DNA of 25,272 nucleotides, from NCBI GenBank assembly GCA_964522665.1, contig CAZFVY010000103.1:1-25272 (forward strand), written 5' to 3'. The DNA is from CAZFVY01 sp964522665. GTDB lineage: Bacteria > Verrucomicrobiota > Verrucomicrobiia > Limisphaerales > CAZFVY01. Positions within the stretch are counted from its first letter, which is position 1. Each line of letters starts with the position of its first letter. Under the pieces are notes generated by a model. The model was not told the DNA's origin. It saw only the letters and a program-made list of their open reading frames with translations, and ran no database searches. The position numbers were made by a program, and so were the translations under genes. Shown one piece after another: positions 6,824-14,903 of this stretch.

Positions 6824-9115
6824 CTAGAATGCGTAGCTAAGCGAGCCAAAGAAACCTCGCCGCATGCCGAACGAAGCCGCGTTGACACCAATCCCGCCGC
6901 CGTCGCGCAACTCGTAAACGTTATCCGTCAAATTCACCAAGTCCAGACGCGCGCGCAAGGAATGATTGCCCCGCAATTTGAACGTCTGCTCGACGCCGAC
7001 GTTCAAGGAATAATACGGCCCCACGCTTCCTCCGTTGGGAATCACCGATCCGTCGGCCAAACCCAAGTCAGTCCGCAATCCGCTGCCGTAGAGGGCGTCG
7101 AACAGCGCCCGCGTGCTCCCCCAGGATTCCTTCCAAACGTAAGACGTACCGAATGAACCGGTTATCCGCTGATCGTGATCCAGATGCACGAAGTTGTCGT
7201 GGATGTACGCCAGATCATCCGCGCCGAACAGGAATTGTCCCGAGGTGATCTCCTTGCCCAGCGCGTCGGAGAGCGCCACGTTCGCGTAGGTCGAGAAACC
7301 ACCGGACGCGTAAGACACCGATAGCTCGACGCCCTCCACCGCCCCGACGCGATAGTTGAACGCCGAGGGAATCAGCGAAGCGCCAAACAGTCCGTCATCC
7401 AACTGGTTTTTGGCCATCTTGTAGTAGCCATCCACGCCCACCTGCAATTCCTTCGTGATCTTTTGGGTGATGCCGGCGTCGAAGTAATGCGACCGCTCCG
7501 AACGGATTGGGTCATTCTGCGTGACTTCCGACGCGTTGGACGTGCCGTCGAACTTGACGATGCTCCGCGATTGAATCGATTCCAGCGGCGGCGGCGTAAA
7601 ATAGCGAGCGTAGCCCGCGTGCAACGTCGTGGAATCGGTCACCTTGTAGATGGCGTTGACCCGCGGACTGAGTTGGTTCTCGTGAATCGTCCCGGAAACG
7701 ACGTCGAATCGTCCGCCGAAGTTCAACGTGAACTCGGGCGTGACCTTCCACTCGTCCTGCAGATAGAGGCCATAGAACAGACTATGCTGCACGTTGTCGT
7801 CAAAGACGGGAAACGCCGGGCCGGTCGGAGTTCCGTCCGCGTCCACCGGGAAAACGCCCGTCGTCGTGTGCGCCGAGAGCGCCTCCTGCAAGAGCATGGC
7901 GCCGCCGCGCAACGTATGCTGATCGTTGATCGCGTAACTCGCGTCCGCCTGGAATCCACCCGAGTAAAGCGTCCGTCCAACGTCACTGGAGACCCCGTCG
8001 AAATAGAGGTCGCCGACCGAATCTGGCAGGAAATGCGCGCTGCTGCTGCGCCCGTACGCCGCGACCTGAAGATTCAGATCACCGACCGATTTTTGGTAGG
8101 CGACGACGCCGTAATAGTTTTGTTCATTCTGATTTTCATTCAGAGTCGTCGAATCAAAAGCGCCGGGGAGCCATTGGTTGCCGTTGGGCGAAGTTCCCGG
8201 GTCGAGTCCAGGCGTGTTGGGCACTTGAAAATCACTGTACGAAGCGCTCAACATCACGCTCACGCGGCTGGTGTCATCCAGCACCCAGGAGAGATAGGTA
8301 AACGCCTTGTATTGATCGGTGACATCGTGAATGGCCGTCGAGCCTGCGGTTGGATTCTCGATCCCGAGATTGTCGTGGGTGTAGCTGGCGTTGAAGAAGT
8401 AGTTCAGTTTCCCCACCGAACCGCCGTACTCGAAGCTCGGCTTGACGGTGTCAAAGCTGCCGCCATAGATCGAGGCTTCTCCCCCTTCGGCGAACGCCCC
8501 GCTCTTCGTGTGAATATCGACGATGCCAGCGGTGCGGAATCCGTATTGCGCCGGGAGCGAACCGGTGATGAGCTGCATGGAATCCACGAAGCGCGTGTCC
8601 AGCTCGGAGCCGAAACCGGTAATCCCCTCCGGAAGGACAACGTCGTTGATCCGATATTGTAGGTTGGCATGTTCACCCCGGAGGTGCAATTGGCCGAAGT
8701 TGTCGTCCGCCATCCCCGGGGCGCGGAGCAAGACTTGATTGAACGATGCGTTAGGCCCCTGGGCCTGGGCGGTGATTTCATCCGCCGTCATGCTATAAGC
8801 GGTCGCGCCAAGGCTGGGCACGATTTGTTCCCGCGCTTCATCCAGATGCCCGACCACCACCACGGTATCCAGCCGCGTGGCGTTCGTGCTCGCCCCCGAG
8901 CTGGGCGGCACGGGTGCCGCGGATGGCGCCTCCTCGGCGCGCGCGCGCCCGGGTCCGGCGGCGCACGCGATGATCGCCAGCGTCAGCGCGAAGCGTTCGA
9001 GTCGTTGCGAGCGCTGGGACTTGGTGATTGAACCGACGAAGATTTGATTTCCGAATTGCGAAATTACCGACCGGGTAATTCCACGGGACAGGTCAAGAAT
9101 GGCTGCAGATTTCAT
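6824..9115 (-). CDS. TonB-dependent outer-membrane receptor
   Basis: The 763-residue product has a plug domain at about 85-205, starting near a TonB-box-like DTVVVVG (83-89) and including LLRAPGMADDNFGQLHLRGE and SLPAQYGFRTAGIVDIHTKS. A 22-strand-type beta-barrel follows and ends in aromatic Phe (GFFGSLSYAF). The Shine-Dalgarno GGAGAAG six bases before the ATG at 9115 decides this start over an in-frame codon at 9151. The export signal is odd: the hydrophobic core (FALTLAIIACAAG) comes only after about 42 residues, with cleavage likely near residue 60. The substrate cannot be read from sequence. The upstream space is too short for a cobalamin riboswitch, and no SusD-like partner is present. 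Small Cys/His proteins nearby suggest a metal or metal chelate; a glycan is the alternative. Confidence 0.93.
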   Translation of the reverse strand: MKSAAILDLSRGITRSVISQFGNQIFVGSITKSQRSQRLERFALTLAIIACAAGPGRARAEEAPSAAPVPPSSGASTNATRLDTVVVVGHLDEAREQIVPSLGATAYSMTADEITAQAQGPNASFNQVLLRAPGMADDNFGQLHLRGEHANLQYRINDVVLPEGITGFGSELDTRFVDSMQLITGSLPAQYGFRTAGIVDIHTKSGAFAEGGEASIYGGSFDTVKPSFEYGGSVGKLNYFFNASYTHDNLGIENPTAGSTAIHDVTDQYKAFTYLSWVLDDTSRVSVMLSASYSDFQVPNTPGLDPGTSPNGNQWLPGAFDSTTLNENQNEQNYYGVVAYQKSVGDLNLQVAAYGRSSSAHFLPDSVGDLYFDGVSSDVGRTLYSGGFQADASYAINDQHTLRGGAMLLQEALSAHTTTGVFPVDADGTPTGPAFPVFDDNVQHSLFYGLYLQDEWKVTPEFTLNFGGRFDVVSGTIHENQLSPRVNAIYKVTDSTTLHAGYARYFTPPPLESIQSRSIVKFDGTSNASEVTQNDPIRSERSHYFDAGITQKITKELQVGVDGYYKMAKNQLDDGLFGASLIPSAFNYRVGAVEGVELSVSYASGGFSTYANVALSDALGKEITSGQFLFGADDLAYIHDNFVHLDHDQRITGSFGTSYVWKESWGSTRALFDALYGSGLRTDLGLADGSVIPNGGSVGPYYSLNVGVEQTFKLRGNHSLRARLDLVNLTDNVYELRDGGGIGVNAASFGMRRGFFGSLSYAF

Positions 9116-9121
9116 GTTTTT

Positions 9122-9128
9122 CTTCTCC
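9122..9128 (-). promoter_or_regulatory. Ribosome binding site fixing the receptor start
   Basis: GGAGAAG followed by AAAAAC and ATG on the minus strand. It is one of the few clear Shine-Dalgarno sequences in the window and places the receptor start at 9115. Confidence 0.75.
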
Positions 9129-9141
9129 GAGCGCCGGCAAG

Positions 9142-9157
9142 GCCCGCCCAAGCGGGC
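9142..9157 (-). promoter_or_regulatory. Hairpin between the HELIH gene and the receptor gene
   Basis: GCCCGC (9142-9147) and GCGGGC (9152-9157) form a perfect 6-bp stem with a 4-base loop, 26 bases before the receptor start codon in the 89-base spacer. It could separate expression of the small upstream gene from the receptor, protect a processed end, or be incidental. Confidence 0.35.
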
Positions 9158-9204
9158 ACGCCAAAGCGCAGTCTAATTGGGTCTAGAACGGACGAACTAA
9201 CGAA

Positions 9205-9534
9205 CTAGGGAAGGACGGAGAAGAAAGGAGGGGCGCGGCCAGACGGCAATCCGTGCTCCGCCGGACGCGTGACGAGGATTTCCGGCAGGCGGAGCAGCCC
9301 ACCGACAAACACCGCGCAACCGACGACGACGAACACGCCCGCCGGGGCGTAGAATTGCCCCTGGGCCAGCATCGTGATCACGCAATTATGATCGAGGTTC
9401 GCGGCGTCCGGATGGATGAGTTCGTGAAGGGGCGCGCTGTGCGCCGCGGCTGCGGCGAACAACATAAAACCAATCATCAAGATCGCGACGACCGATGCCG
9501 CGAACTTTCCAAATGGCTTTTTGACCGGTTGCAA
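9205..9534 (-). CDS. Small membrane protein with HELIH..H.C segment
   Basis: The 109-residue product of unknown family has a basic start (MQPVKKPFGKF), a hydrophobic segment at about 12-31, a polar segment with H37, H41, H49 and C51 (LHELIHPDAANLDHNCVITM), and a second hydrophobic helix at about 61-82. The His/Cys cluster would lie on the periplasmic side between two membrane segments, or at the mature N terminus if the first is cleaved. The start must be the TTG at 9534 or an internal ATG, because a stop codon lies three codons upstream; the TTG gives the better signal sequence. The gene ends 89 bases before the receptor and runs the same way, so a role in the same uptake system is likely. 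Metal binding is inference. Confidence 0.65.
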   Translation of the reverse strand: MQPVKKPFGKFAASVVAILMIGFMLFAAAAAHSAPLHELIHPDAANLDHNCVITMLAQGQFYAPAGVFVVVGCAVFVGGLLRLPEILVTRPAEHGLPSGRAPPFFSVLP

Positions 9535-9542
9535 AGCGACTT

Positions 9543-9571
9543 ACAATTGACTCGCGCTCGTCGGATGTCAA
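9543..9571 (-). promoter_or_regulatory. Promoter candidate for the TonB operon
   Basis: A perfect TTGACA (9566-9571) is followed after 17 bases by AATTGT, a poor -10, just before the TTG start codon of the HELIH gene. Further upstream are tandem words cgttttc, cgtttcg, tttcgcg that could bind a regulator. No recognised Zur, Fur or riboswitch pattern is visible. Confidence 0.35.
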
Positions 9572-9644
9572 GTCTGCGCGAAACGAAACGTGGGTGAAAA
9601 CGCTATTTGCGTACTCTTCAGCGCTTTGGTGGCCGATCGGGCGT

Positions 9645-10265
9645 TTACGCCTTGACCACCGGCTGTCGCAGGATTGTTCTCAGCCTTTCCGGCGCGACGC
9701 GGCGAGGATCGGAAAGATAGATCTCGTGGTGTCGGCCCTCGAACTTCCAGCCCGCCGCGTCCGCGAACGCGCGCATTAACGCGATGCTCTCGCATTCGCG
9801 GTCGTACGGCCCCACGTGCAGCATCTGCACGCAGTCGCCCTCGCTAAAAGACACCAGCTTGACCTCACGGACCATCGCGCTCTTGCCTCGCTTCAGCAGC
9901 GTTTCGACCGCGTTCGCAAGATCAGCGGCGCCTAGAAAATCAGGTGAGCGGATCAGCAGGCGCCAGCGCCATTGCGCCTTGGGCAATCGCGCGAAATCGC
10001 CTTCTCCCTCCGGTCCCCACCATTGGCCCTCCAATTTGCATACGGCGTAGTCTTGTTCGCCGGCGAACTTTCGCGTCATCTTGACCGTGAAGGCGGCGCC
10101 GTAAAGCGCGCCAATTTTCTCGGTGAATTCCGGTCCGCCCGGCTCTCCCTGACCAGTTACCGTAAGATAAGTCGCCGATTTCAGTTGCACGAGGACAGGC
10201 TTCCGCGGAGTCGCGTAGTCTGATTTGTGGAATTTGTAGAGATCGAGTTTTGCCTTGGGGTTCAT
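9645..10265 (-). CDS. GyrI-like small-molecule-binding domain protein
   Basis: The 206-residue soluble protein begins MNPKAKLDLYKFHKSDYATP and contains YLTVTGQGEPGGPEFTEKIG (about 33-52), WWGPEGEGDF and MLHVGPYDRECESIALMRAF, features of the stand-alone GyrI-like group. It ends with the paired IYLSDPRRVAPERLRTILR segment typical of these proteins. GyrI-like/SOUL-type domains bind hydrophobic or cationic small molecules, and some hydrolyse toxic electrophiles; no catalytic residue can be assigned here. There is no DNA-binding domain. The gene is 110 bases upstream of the HELIH gene on the same strand, but a promoter candidate between them suggests separate transcription. Confidence 0.88.
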   Translation of the reverse strand: MNPKAKLDLYKFHKSDYATPRKPVLVQLKSATYLTVTGQGEPGGPEFTEKIGALYGAAFTVKMTRKFAGEQDYAVCKLEGQWWGPEGEGDFARLPKAQWRWRLLIRSPDFLGAADLANAVETLLKRGKSAMVREVKLVSFSEGDCVQMLHVGPYDRECESIALMRAFADAAGWKFEGRHHEIYLSDPRRVAPERLRTILRQPVVKA

Positions 10266-10313
10266 GGCGTCGATGCTTGATTGGTCGCTTGTGAGAGAGA
10301 AGCCTGCCGAACA

Positions 10314-10424
10314 TCAATCAACCCGACTGGGGCCGTAAACAAACGGCATCGTTTCCCAGAGGCTTAGGCCTGATACCCGCTCAAATTCACCGAGATTCAA
10401 TGTCGCCACCGCGAGGTTGTTGGC
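10314..10424 (-). pseudogene. C-terminal remnant of a VapC-like PIN toxin
   Basis: In the frame shifted relative to the antitoxin end, ANNLAVATLNLGEFERVSGL is read, then SLWE and a stop at 10314-10316. This matches the usual end of PIN-domain toxins, where (V)ATxNxxxFxxxxGL carries the last acidic residues of the active site. Only about 36 codons remain. The N-terminal three quarters, with the other catalytic Asp/Glu residues, is missing, and the fragment has no start codon of its own. It overlaps the antitoxin reading frame, so a deletion joined the two genes. It is very unlikely to encode a functional RNase. Confidence 0.6.
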
Positions 10425-10615
10425 CCTTCCAGATCACGCGCCAAGTCATCTGCCTCTTTGGGAGTCAAATGGAAACGCGTCGGCCATGCCAACGCAAGTT
10501 CCGCCCCCGTCTTGGCCTTGTTGCGTGAGCCTTCGATCAGTCGAGTCCTCGACTGCGCTTGCTCCAACGCAGACAAACGCTCAATCGCCGCCTCAATTTC
10601 CGCAACCGTGCTCAA
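10397..10615 (-). pseudogene. Antitoxin remnant of a VapBC-type module
   Basis: The frame reads MSTVAEIEAAIERLSALEQA, a start characteristic of short antitoxins paired with PIN toxins, and continues to FHLTPKEADDLARDLEG, which resembles the usual antitoxin C terminus. It then runs into GPTTSRWRH, which is PIN-toxin DNA read in the wrong frame. The start codon is TTG where relatives use ATG. The 72-residue product may still be made, but its toxin is destroyed, so I call it part of a decayed module. It sits between the DUF4965 gene and the GyrI-like gene. Confidence 0.55.
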
Positions 10616-10676
10616 GGTGATAAAATAACGTCCGTTGGCCAGACCGACAAGCCCTCAGCGCGGCGTTTCATCCCGA

Positions 10677-13259
10677 TCACCGCTCGCTCACGCTCACGAA
10701 GCCCGCGTCGATATACTGGCCGCCGGTGGTTTGCTTGCAATGGATCGCGATCACGTTCTTGCCCGGCTTCAGCGCGGCGCGGGCGGACTGCGTCAACGGA
10801 AACTCTTCGTAGCTGCTGGTCCAACCCGGGACCGAGGTCACCAATATTCCGTTGAGGTAAACGTCCGCGTCTTCATCGTGATGCATGCGCAACGCGAGAC
10901 CGGGCCATGCGCCCGACGGCAACGTGAACTCCCGCCGCAACCAGATGTCGTCCGTTTTCCATTCCGTGCGCACGATTGCGCCCGGCGTGCCTTTGGTGCC
11001 AAATCCGCCTGGCCCTTCCATCCACGCCGACGCGTCGAAATCGGGCGTGAACCATTCCTTCGGCGGCGCCTTAATCGTATATCGCCAGTTGAGCGGTTCG
11101 GATTCGGAGGTTGGGACGACCACCGTGACGGCGGGTGGTTTCGGCAATGCGGCCCATCCGCCGGCCCGCGTGCGGTCACGCGTCGCCCATTTCCGCCACA
11201 CCGGTTGATCATAAAGCATCTTGATGAAGAACCCCCCCACCACCGGGCGCGCGTGCATCGAGGTTTCGCGTCCGGTCTTGGTCCAATAGAGGTCGTTGAC
11301 CGGCACCCGATCCCGCGTCTCATTCAAATAACGCCACGCCGGCTCAACCAGCGCGTCGAAGTCCTCCGCCGAGCCGGTCAACGTCGCGGTCCAGAGCGTC
11401 CAGTCGATCTTGGCGTACGGCTGACGGTTATCGAGCGACAGCCCGTATTGATTCAGGCTGCGTTTGTAGAAGTCCATTTCCTTGCGGAGCGCGCCCGCCG
11501 GAAAAAGGTCGAGGCCGAGGATGCGATCCCAGACAAGGTTGTATTTCTGGCTCCAGGTCCCGGGCCGGTCAAACGCGAGGCGGAAATGATCACCATCATC
11601 CGCTTCCTTGACCCAGCGCGCCGCCGACGTTTTGGCCAATTCGTGGTATTGCTCGGCCAACGCGCGGTCGCCGCGCATCGCGCACAGCTTGCCGAAGGCA
11701 CCGAGCGCGACGATCGCCTTGCCAGAAAGATTCACGTTGTGCGCCAGGTGCCCGGCGAAATCGTCCGTGCATAATTGGTTCTCGGGATCAAAGCCCTTCG
11801 CCTTCAGGTAGTCGGCCCATTTTTGCAGGACCGGCCAATAGTGGCTGGCGAATTTCGCGTTGCCTTCCATTTGCGCGACGGCCGCGACCAGGATGATCAT
11901 GTTACCGGTTTCCTCGACCGGCATCTGGTCTTCCTCGGTCCGCTCGCCACCGCCATAGACCTGCGCGTTCGCTTGCGGGTAAGTGCCCAAATCATGCGGC
12001 GCGAACGGAAATTTCCAGCGCGTTGAACTGGCGTAGTCCAGGTTCGACACCAGGATCGCTTTGGCCAGCGACGGTCCGAAGAACAGGAATTGCGGCGCCA
12101 TCGGATAAATGACATCGACCGTGCCAATGCAGCCATTGCTGGTGTTTTCCTTGGGAAAGATGAGCGGCTGGCCATGGGCGTCGGCGGCGATCTTATTGCC
12201 CGCGAAACATTGCCGGTACGCCAGCGCGCACATTTGGGCGTACTTTTCGCCGCCTTCTTTGCGCAGGTCGGCCATCAACTCCGCGTCGAACGCCGCGCAG
12301 CGCCGTTGCAACGCGGCGTATTCCCGCGCGGAAGTCTGCAGTAGCTGCTCGGCGCCGCCGCCGTGGCGCCGCCAATAGGGACGCAGATTCCGGCGGAAAT
12401 ACTGGATGGCATAGACGTCGTCATACGCCAGAATCAGCCAGCGTGACACCGGCTTCGAGTTCACCGCGCCGAGGTCGAACACGAAGGCGGCGACCGGACC
12501 ATCGTCGTTCACGGCACGGGGCATCCGCTGGTCCATTTGACCAGGGAGCATCCCGCTATTCGCGAAAGTCTGCCGGCAGGTTGGCGGCGCGATTTCGTGG
12601 GCCGAGACCGACGAGCGAGAGGCGGCGGCGTACAGGTATCCCCAATCGATTCGCCGATCGTCACCTTTCTTTTGGAGCACCGCCTGATCGCGCGCGCCAA
12701 ACCTGAGCGCCACCAAGCCGCTAAACTTTTCTTCGGCCCAAACCACCGGCTGCGAGGGCTGATCCACCACCGGCTCGGCCGTGTTGTCGTAGTAGATGGA
12801 AACCGCGTGCGGTCGGGCGTCCGCGGACCGGACCTCCCAGGTCAAATAGGTGACCGGCCGAGACAAAACGTCCAGATCATCCGGTAGCGCCGGCGTCATA
12901 AACGTAAGCGAGACCTGTACCCCCTCGCCCTCGAATTGATAGATCGTGCGCGTCGGCAATACTTCCAGCGAGGCTTGGCGCAACGGCGGTATATTGGCCG
13001 GTTCAGAACCCATCAGACGGAATGGTTTGCCATCAACGCGGATTATACTGGTGAGGCGATGCGGACGCTTGGTCCAGTGAGTCGTCGGCGCGTCGGTCAA
13101 CCGGTCAGCGGCCGACCAAATACTAAAATATGGGTCGCACGCCACCAGCGGCACGGCGGGCGGACGCAGGCTCGCTTCGGCGGCGGCGTTTATCGGACGA
13201 GGAAATAAGGCCACCAATGCCAGCGCGGCCCAAGTGGCGAAATTCAGGGGGTGTTTCAT
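10677..13259 (-). CDS. DUF4965/DUF5127 (glutaminase A-like) protein with added beta-sandwich
   Basis: The 860-residue exported protein has a signal peptide (MKHPLNFATWAALALVALF, cut near NAAAEA). The N-terminal part begins RPPAVPLVACDPYFSIWS (DUF4964-like), followed by a beta-rich DUF5127-like region to about residue 320. An alpha/alpha-barrel part contains GNKIAADAHGQPLIFPKENT and HNVNLSGKAIVALGAFGKL (DUF4965/DUF1793). From about 725 to the end a further domain, DDIWLRREFTLP to DADVYLNGILVTSVPGW, resembles a galactose-binding beta-sandwich of glycoside hydrolases. Fungal relatives are secreted glutaminases; bacterial ones often sit in glycan loci and may act on sugars. Upstream in-frame ATGs exist at 13277 and 13322; 13259 gives the cleanest signal and a GAGA before it. 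It follows the GH51 gene by 84 bases. Confidence 0.85.
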   Translation of the reverse strand: MKHPLNFATWAALALVALFPRPINAAAEASLRPPAVPLVACDPYFSIWSAADRLTDAPTTHWTKRPHRLTSIIRVDGKPFRLMGSEPANIPPLRQASLEVLPTRTIYQFEGEGVQVSLTFMTPALPDDLDVLSRPVTYLTWEVRSADARPHAVSIYYDNTAEPVVDQPSQPVVWAEEKFSGLVALRFGARDQAVLQKKGDDRRIDWGYLYAAASRSSVSAHEIAPPTCRQTFANSGMLPGQMDQRMPRAVNDDGPVAAFVFDLGAVNSKPVSRWLILAYDDVYAIQYFRRNLRPYWRRHGGGAEQLLQTSAREYAALQRRCAAFDAELMADLRKEGGEKYAQMCALAYRQCFAGNKIAADAHGQPLIFPKENTSNGCIGTVDVIYPMAPQFLFFGPSLAKAILVSNLDYASSTRWKFPFAPHDLGTYPQANAQVYGGGERTEEDQMPVEETGNMIILVAAVAQMEGNAKFASHYWPVLQKWADYLKAKGFDPENQLCTDDFAGHLAHNVNLSGKAIVALGAFGKLCAMRGDRALAEQYHELAKTSAARWVKEADDGDHFRLAFDRPGTWSQKYNLVWDRILGLDLFPAGALRKEMDFYKRSLNQYGLSLDNRQPYAKIDWTLWTATLTGSAEDFDALVEPAWRYLNETRDRVPVNDLYWTKTGRETSMHARPVVGGFFIKMLYDQPVWRKWATRDRTRAGGWAALPKPPAVTVVVPTSESEPLNWRYTIKAPPKEWFTPDFDASAWMEGPGGFGTKGTPGAIVRTEWKTDDIWLRREFTLPSGAWPGLALRMHHDEDADVYLNGILVTSVPGWTSSYEEFPLTQSARAALKPGKNVIAIHCKQTTGGQYIDAGFVSVSER

Positions 13260-13343
13260 TTTAGTCTCGATCTTCATTTGGTTTGACTCAACCGAATTCG
13301 CCTGGAGGGACCGCCTCCGCACAATCCGGGCGCCTCGTATTCT

Positions 13344-14903
13344 TCAGCCTGGTTCACACTCCAATTCGACCGCGGAAACGGACCGGGCCGGGAAACGCCA
13401 CCGCAAAACGTCAGCCTTTGTCAACGCGTGTTCGCGCGGTTTGAAAACGTCAACGTGGTTTGAGGCAATCGCCTGACGGGGATTCTCCGGCGCTATGGCG
13501 AAGACGCGGCCGCCCGTCACGTTCCAGCCCTCGACCGCGAACGTCGCGTCCACGTCGGCGCGGTAATCCATATTCGCGACGTGCAGAAAGACCCGACTTC
13601 CATTTCGACTGGCCGCGACATCCAGCGACGAGGGCGCCGACTTGACGGACGCGCCGCTCGGACCATTGTGTCGTTTGAACAAGCGCATGACCGCGCCCGC
13701 GGGCAACAAAAAACTCGGACCAGAAGGAACGGCCAGCATCAAGGCGTTGGTCGTCCAGCGGGCGCCGTTGAAGTCCGCCGCGGTGCAGATTTTTACGCGC
13801 TCGCAGTGGCGCTGGTAGAGATTGAGCGCGCGGGCGTGATAGACGCCGGTCAGCCATTCGGTTAAAATCGGATTCGTGTTCGACGGCGCCAGGCTGAGGT
13901 GGCCCTCCGTGATGGCGATCCGCGCCTTCGAACCGGCTGCGTCCAACTCCGCTTCGAGCGCCAGCAGCTTCTTTTCGACGCGTTCCGCGGTCAGCGCCAT
14001 CAACTCGTCCCACGCCCGCTCGGGCGTGGCCTGATATTCGAGGCCGTTCAATACGGTGTCCGCGCGCAACGGCGTTTGGCCCATCATGTGGATCGCGACG
14101 TAATTGATCGCGTCGCCCGCGCGGCGGCAAAGGTCGCCCGCCCAACCGCTGTCACCCCATCCAACCAGTTGCACGCCTGGATCGCGCCGCCGCATCTCCC
14201 GCGCGAAATCGAGCGTTGCGGCGATGGATTCGTCCTTGGTGAACCCACCGCGGCCGTAGCTCGTTTCGTTGCCAAGCTGCCAAAGTTTGATTCCGTACGG
14301 CTCCGGATGCCCGTGCGCTTTCCGCGTGGGATCGTCCGGGTCGTTGGCGTAGCCCACCCAATCGGCCGCCTCGCGCGCGTCGGCGGAGCGGTTACCCTCG
14401 CGGGTGGTCGCGTACTGGACGCGGCCATCACTCTGGAAATTGACGCAATAGAGCGGCTCGGCGCCAACCCGCCGACAGAAATCCACGAATTCATGCGTTC
14501 CGACTCGATTCGTTTCCTTCCCGCCCCAAACGTAGTTCCGCATCGACGGTCGCCGTTCGACCGGCCCGACCCCTTCCCGCCATTTGTAGTAACGGCAGAA
14601 GAGTCCGCCGAAACGAACCACGCCCGGCGCGAGGTCTTTGGTCGTTTCGACGAAGTCCTTGCGCCAATCGTCGGCGTCATACGACCACGACGCCTCGACC
14701 GAGGAGTCCGCGGTGCCCAGCGGCTCCATGAATTGCATGTAGAGATAAGGCGAAATGTCGCCGACCGGTTTGGGGTCCACCAGGATCGCGCCGCCGGAGC
14801 TTTTCGCCGCCGCCACCTGCGCTTCCGCGCGCGCGCGCAAGGCCGTCAACGCGGTCCCGGCCGCGAGCCCGGCGCAGCGTTTCAAGAACGACCGGCGTCT
14901 CAT
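13344..14903 (-). CDS. GH51-type alpha-L-arabinofuranosidase, Tat-exported
   Basis: The 519-residue product starts MRRRSFLKRCAGLAAGTALT, a twin-arginine signal with RRxFLK, so it is exported folded. A (beta/alpha)8 domain contains APGVVRFGGLFCRYYKWREG (92-111), KLWQLGNETSYGRGG with E213 as likely acid/base, and IAITEGHLSL with E333 as likely nucleophile. The C-terminal part (about 440-519) is the beta-sandwich found in GH51 enzymes. This fits release of terminal arabinofuranose from arabinan or arabinoxylan. The ATG overlaps the aldose-epimerase stop codon by four bases (ATGA), so the two are co-translated. A distinct GH51 subfamily or related clan-A specificity is possible. Confidence 0.85.
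   Translation of the reverse strand: MRRRSFLKRCAGLAAGTALTALRARAEAQVAAAKSSGGAILVDPKPVGDISPYLYMQFMEPLGTADSSVEASWSYDADDWRKDFVETTKDLAPGVVRFGGLFCRYYKWREGVGPVERRPSMRNYVWGGKETNRVGTHEFVDFCRRVGAEPLYCVNFQSDGRVQYATTREGNRSADAREAADWVGYANDPDDPTRKAHGHPEPYGIKLWQLGNETSYGRGGFTKDESIAATLDFAREMRRRDPGVQLVGWGDSGWAGDLCRRAGDAINYVAIHMMGQTPLRADTVLNGLEYQATPERAWDELMALTAERVEKKLLALEAELDAAGSKARIAITEGHLSLAPSNTNPILTEWLTGVYHARALNLYQRHCERVKICTAADFNGARWTTNALMLAVPSGPSFLLPAGAVMRLFKRHNGPSGASVKSAPSSLDVAASRNGSRVFLHVANMDYRADVDATFAVEGWNVTGGRVFAIAPENPRQAIASNHVDVFKPREHALTKADVLRWRFPARSVSAVELECEPG

Noticed and set aside
7463..8662. 399-codon plus-strand open frame opposite the receptor gene
   Set aside because: The product is Arg/Val-rich with no motif, and the minus strand encodes an unmistakable receptor; it is an antisense shadow of GC-rich coding DNA.
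9116..9204. Possible cobalamin riboswitch before the receptor
   Set aside because: The spacer has only 89 bases and shows one short hairpin; there is no B12-box-like sequence.
9535..9644. Zur or Fur operator upstream of the TonB operon
   Set aside because: I looked for AT-rich 19-23 base palindromes and found none; only short cgttt-type direct words are present. Metal regulation therefore remains inferred from gene content.
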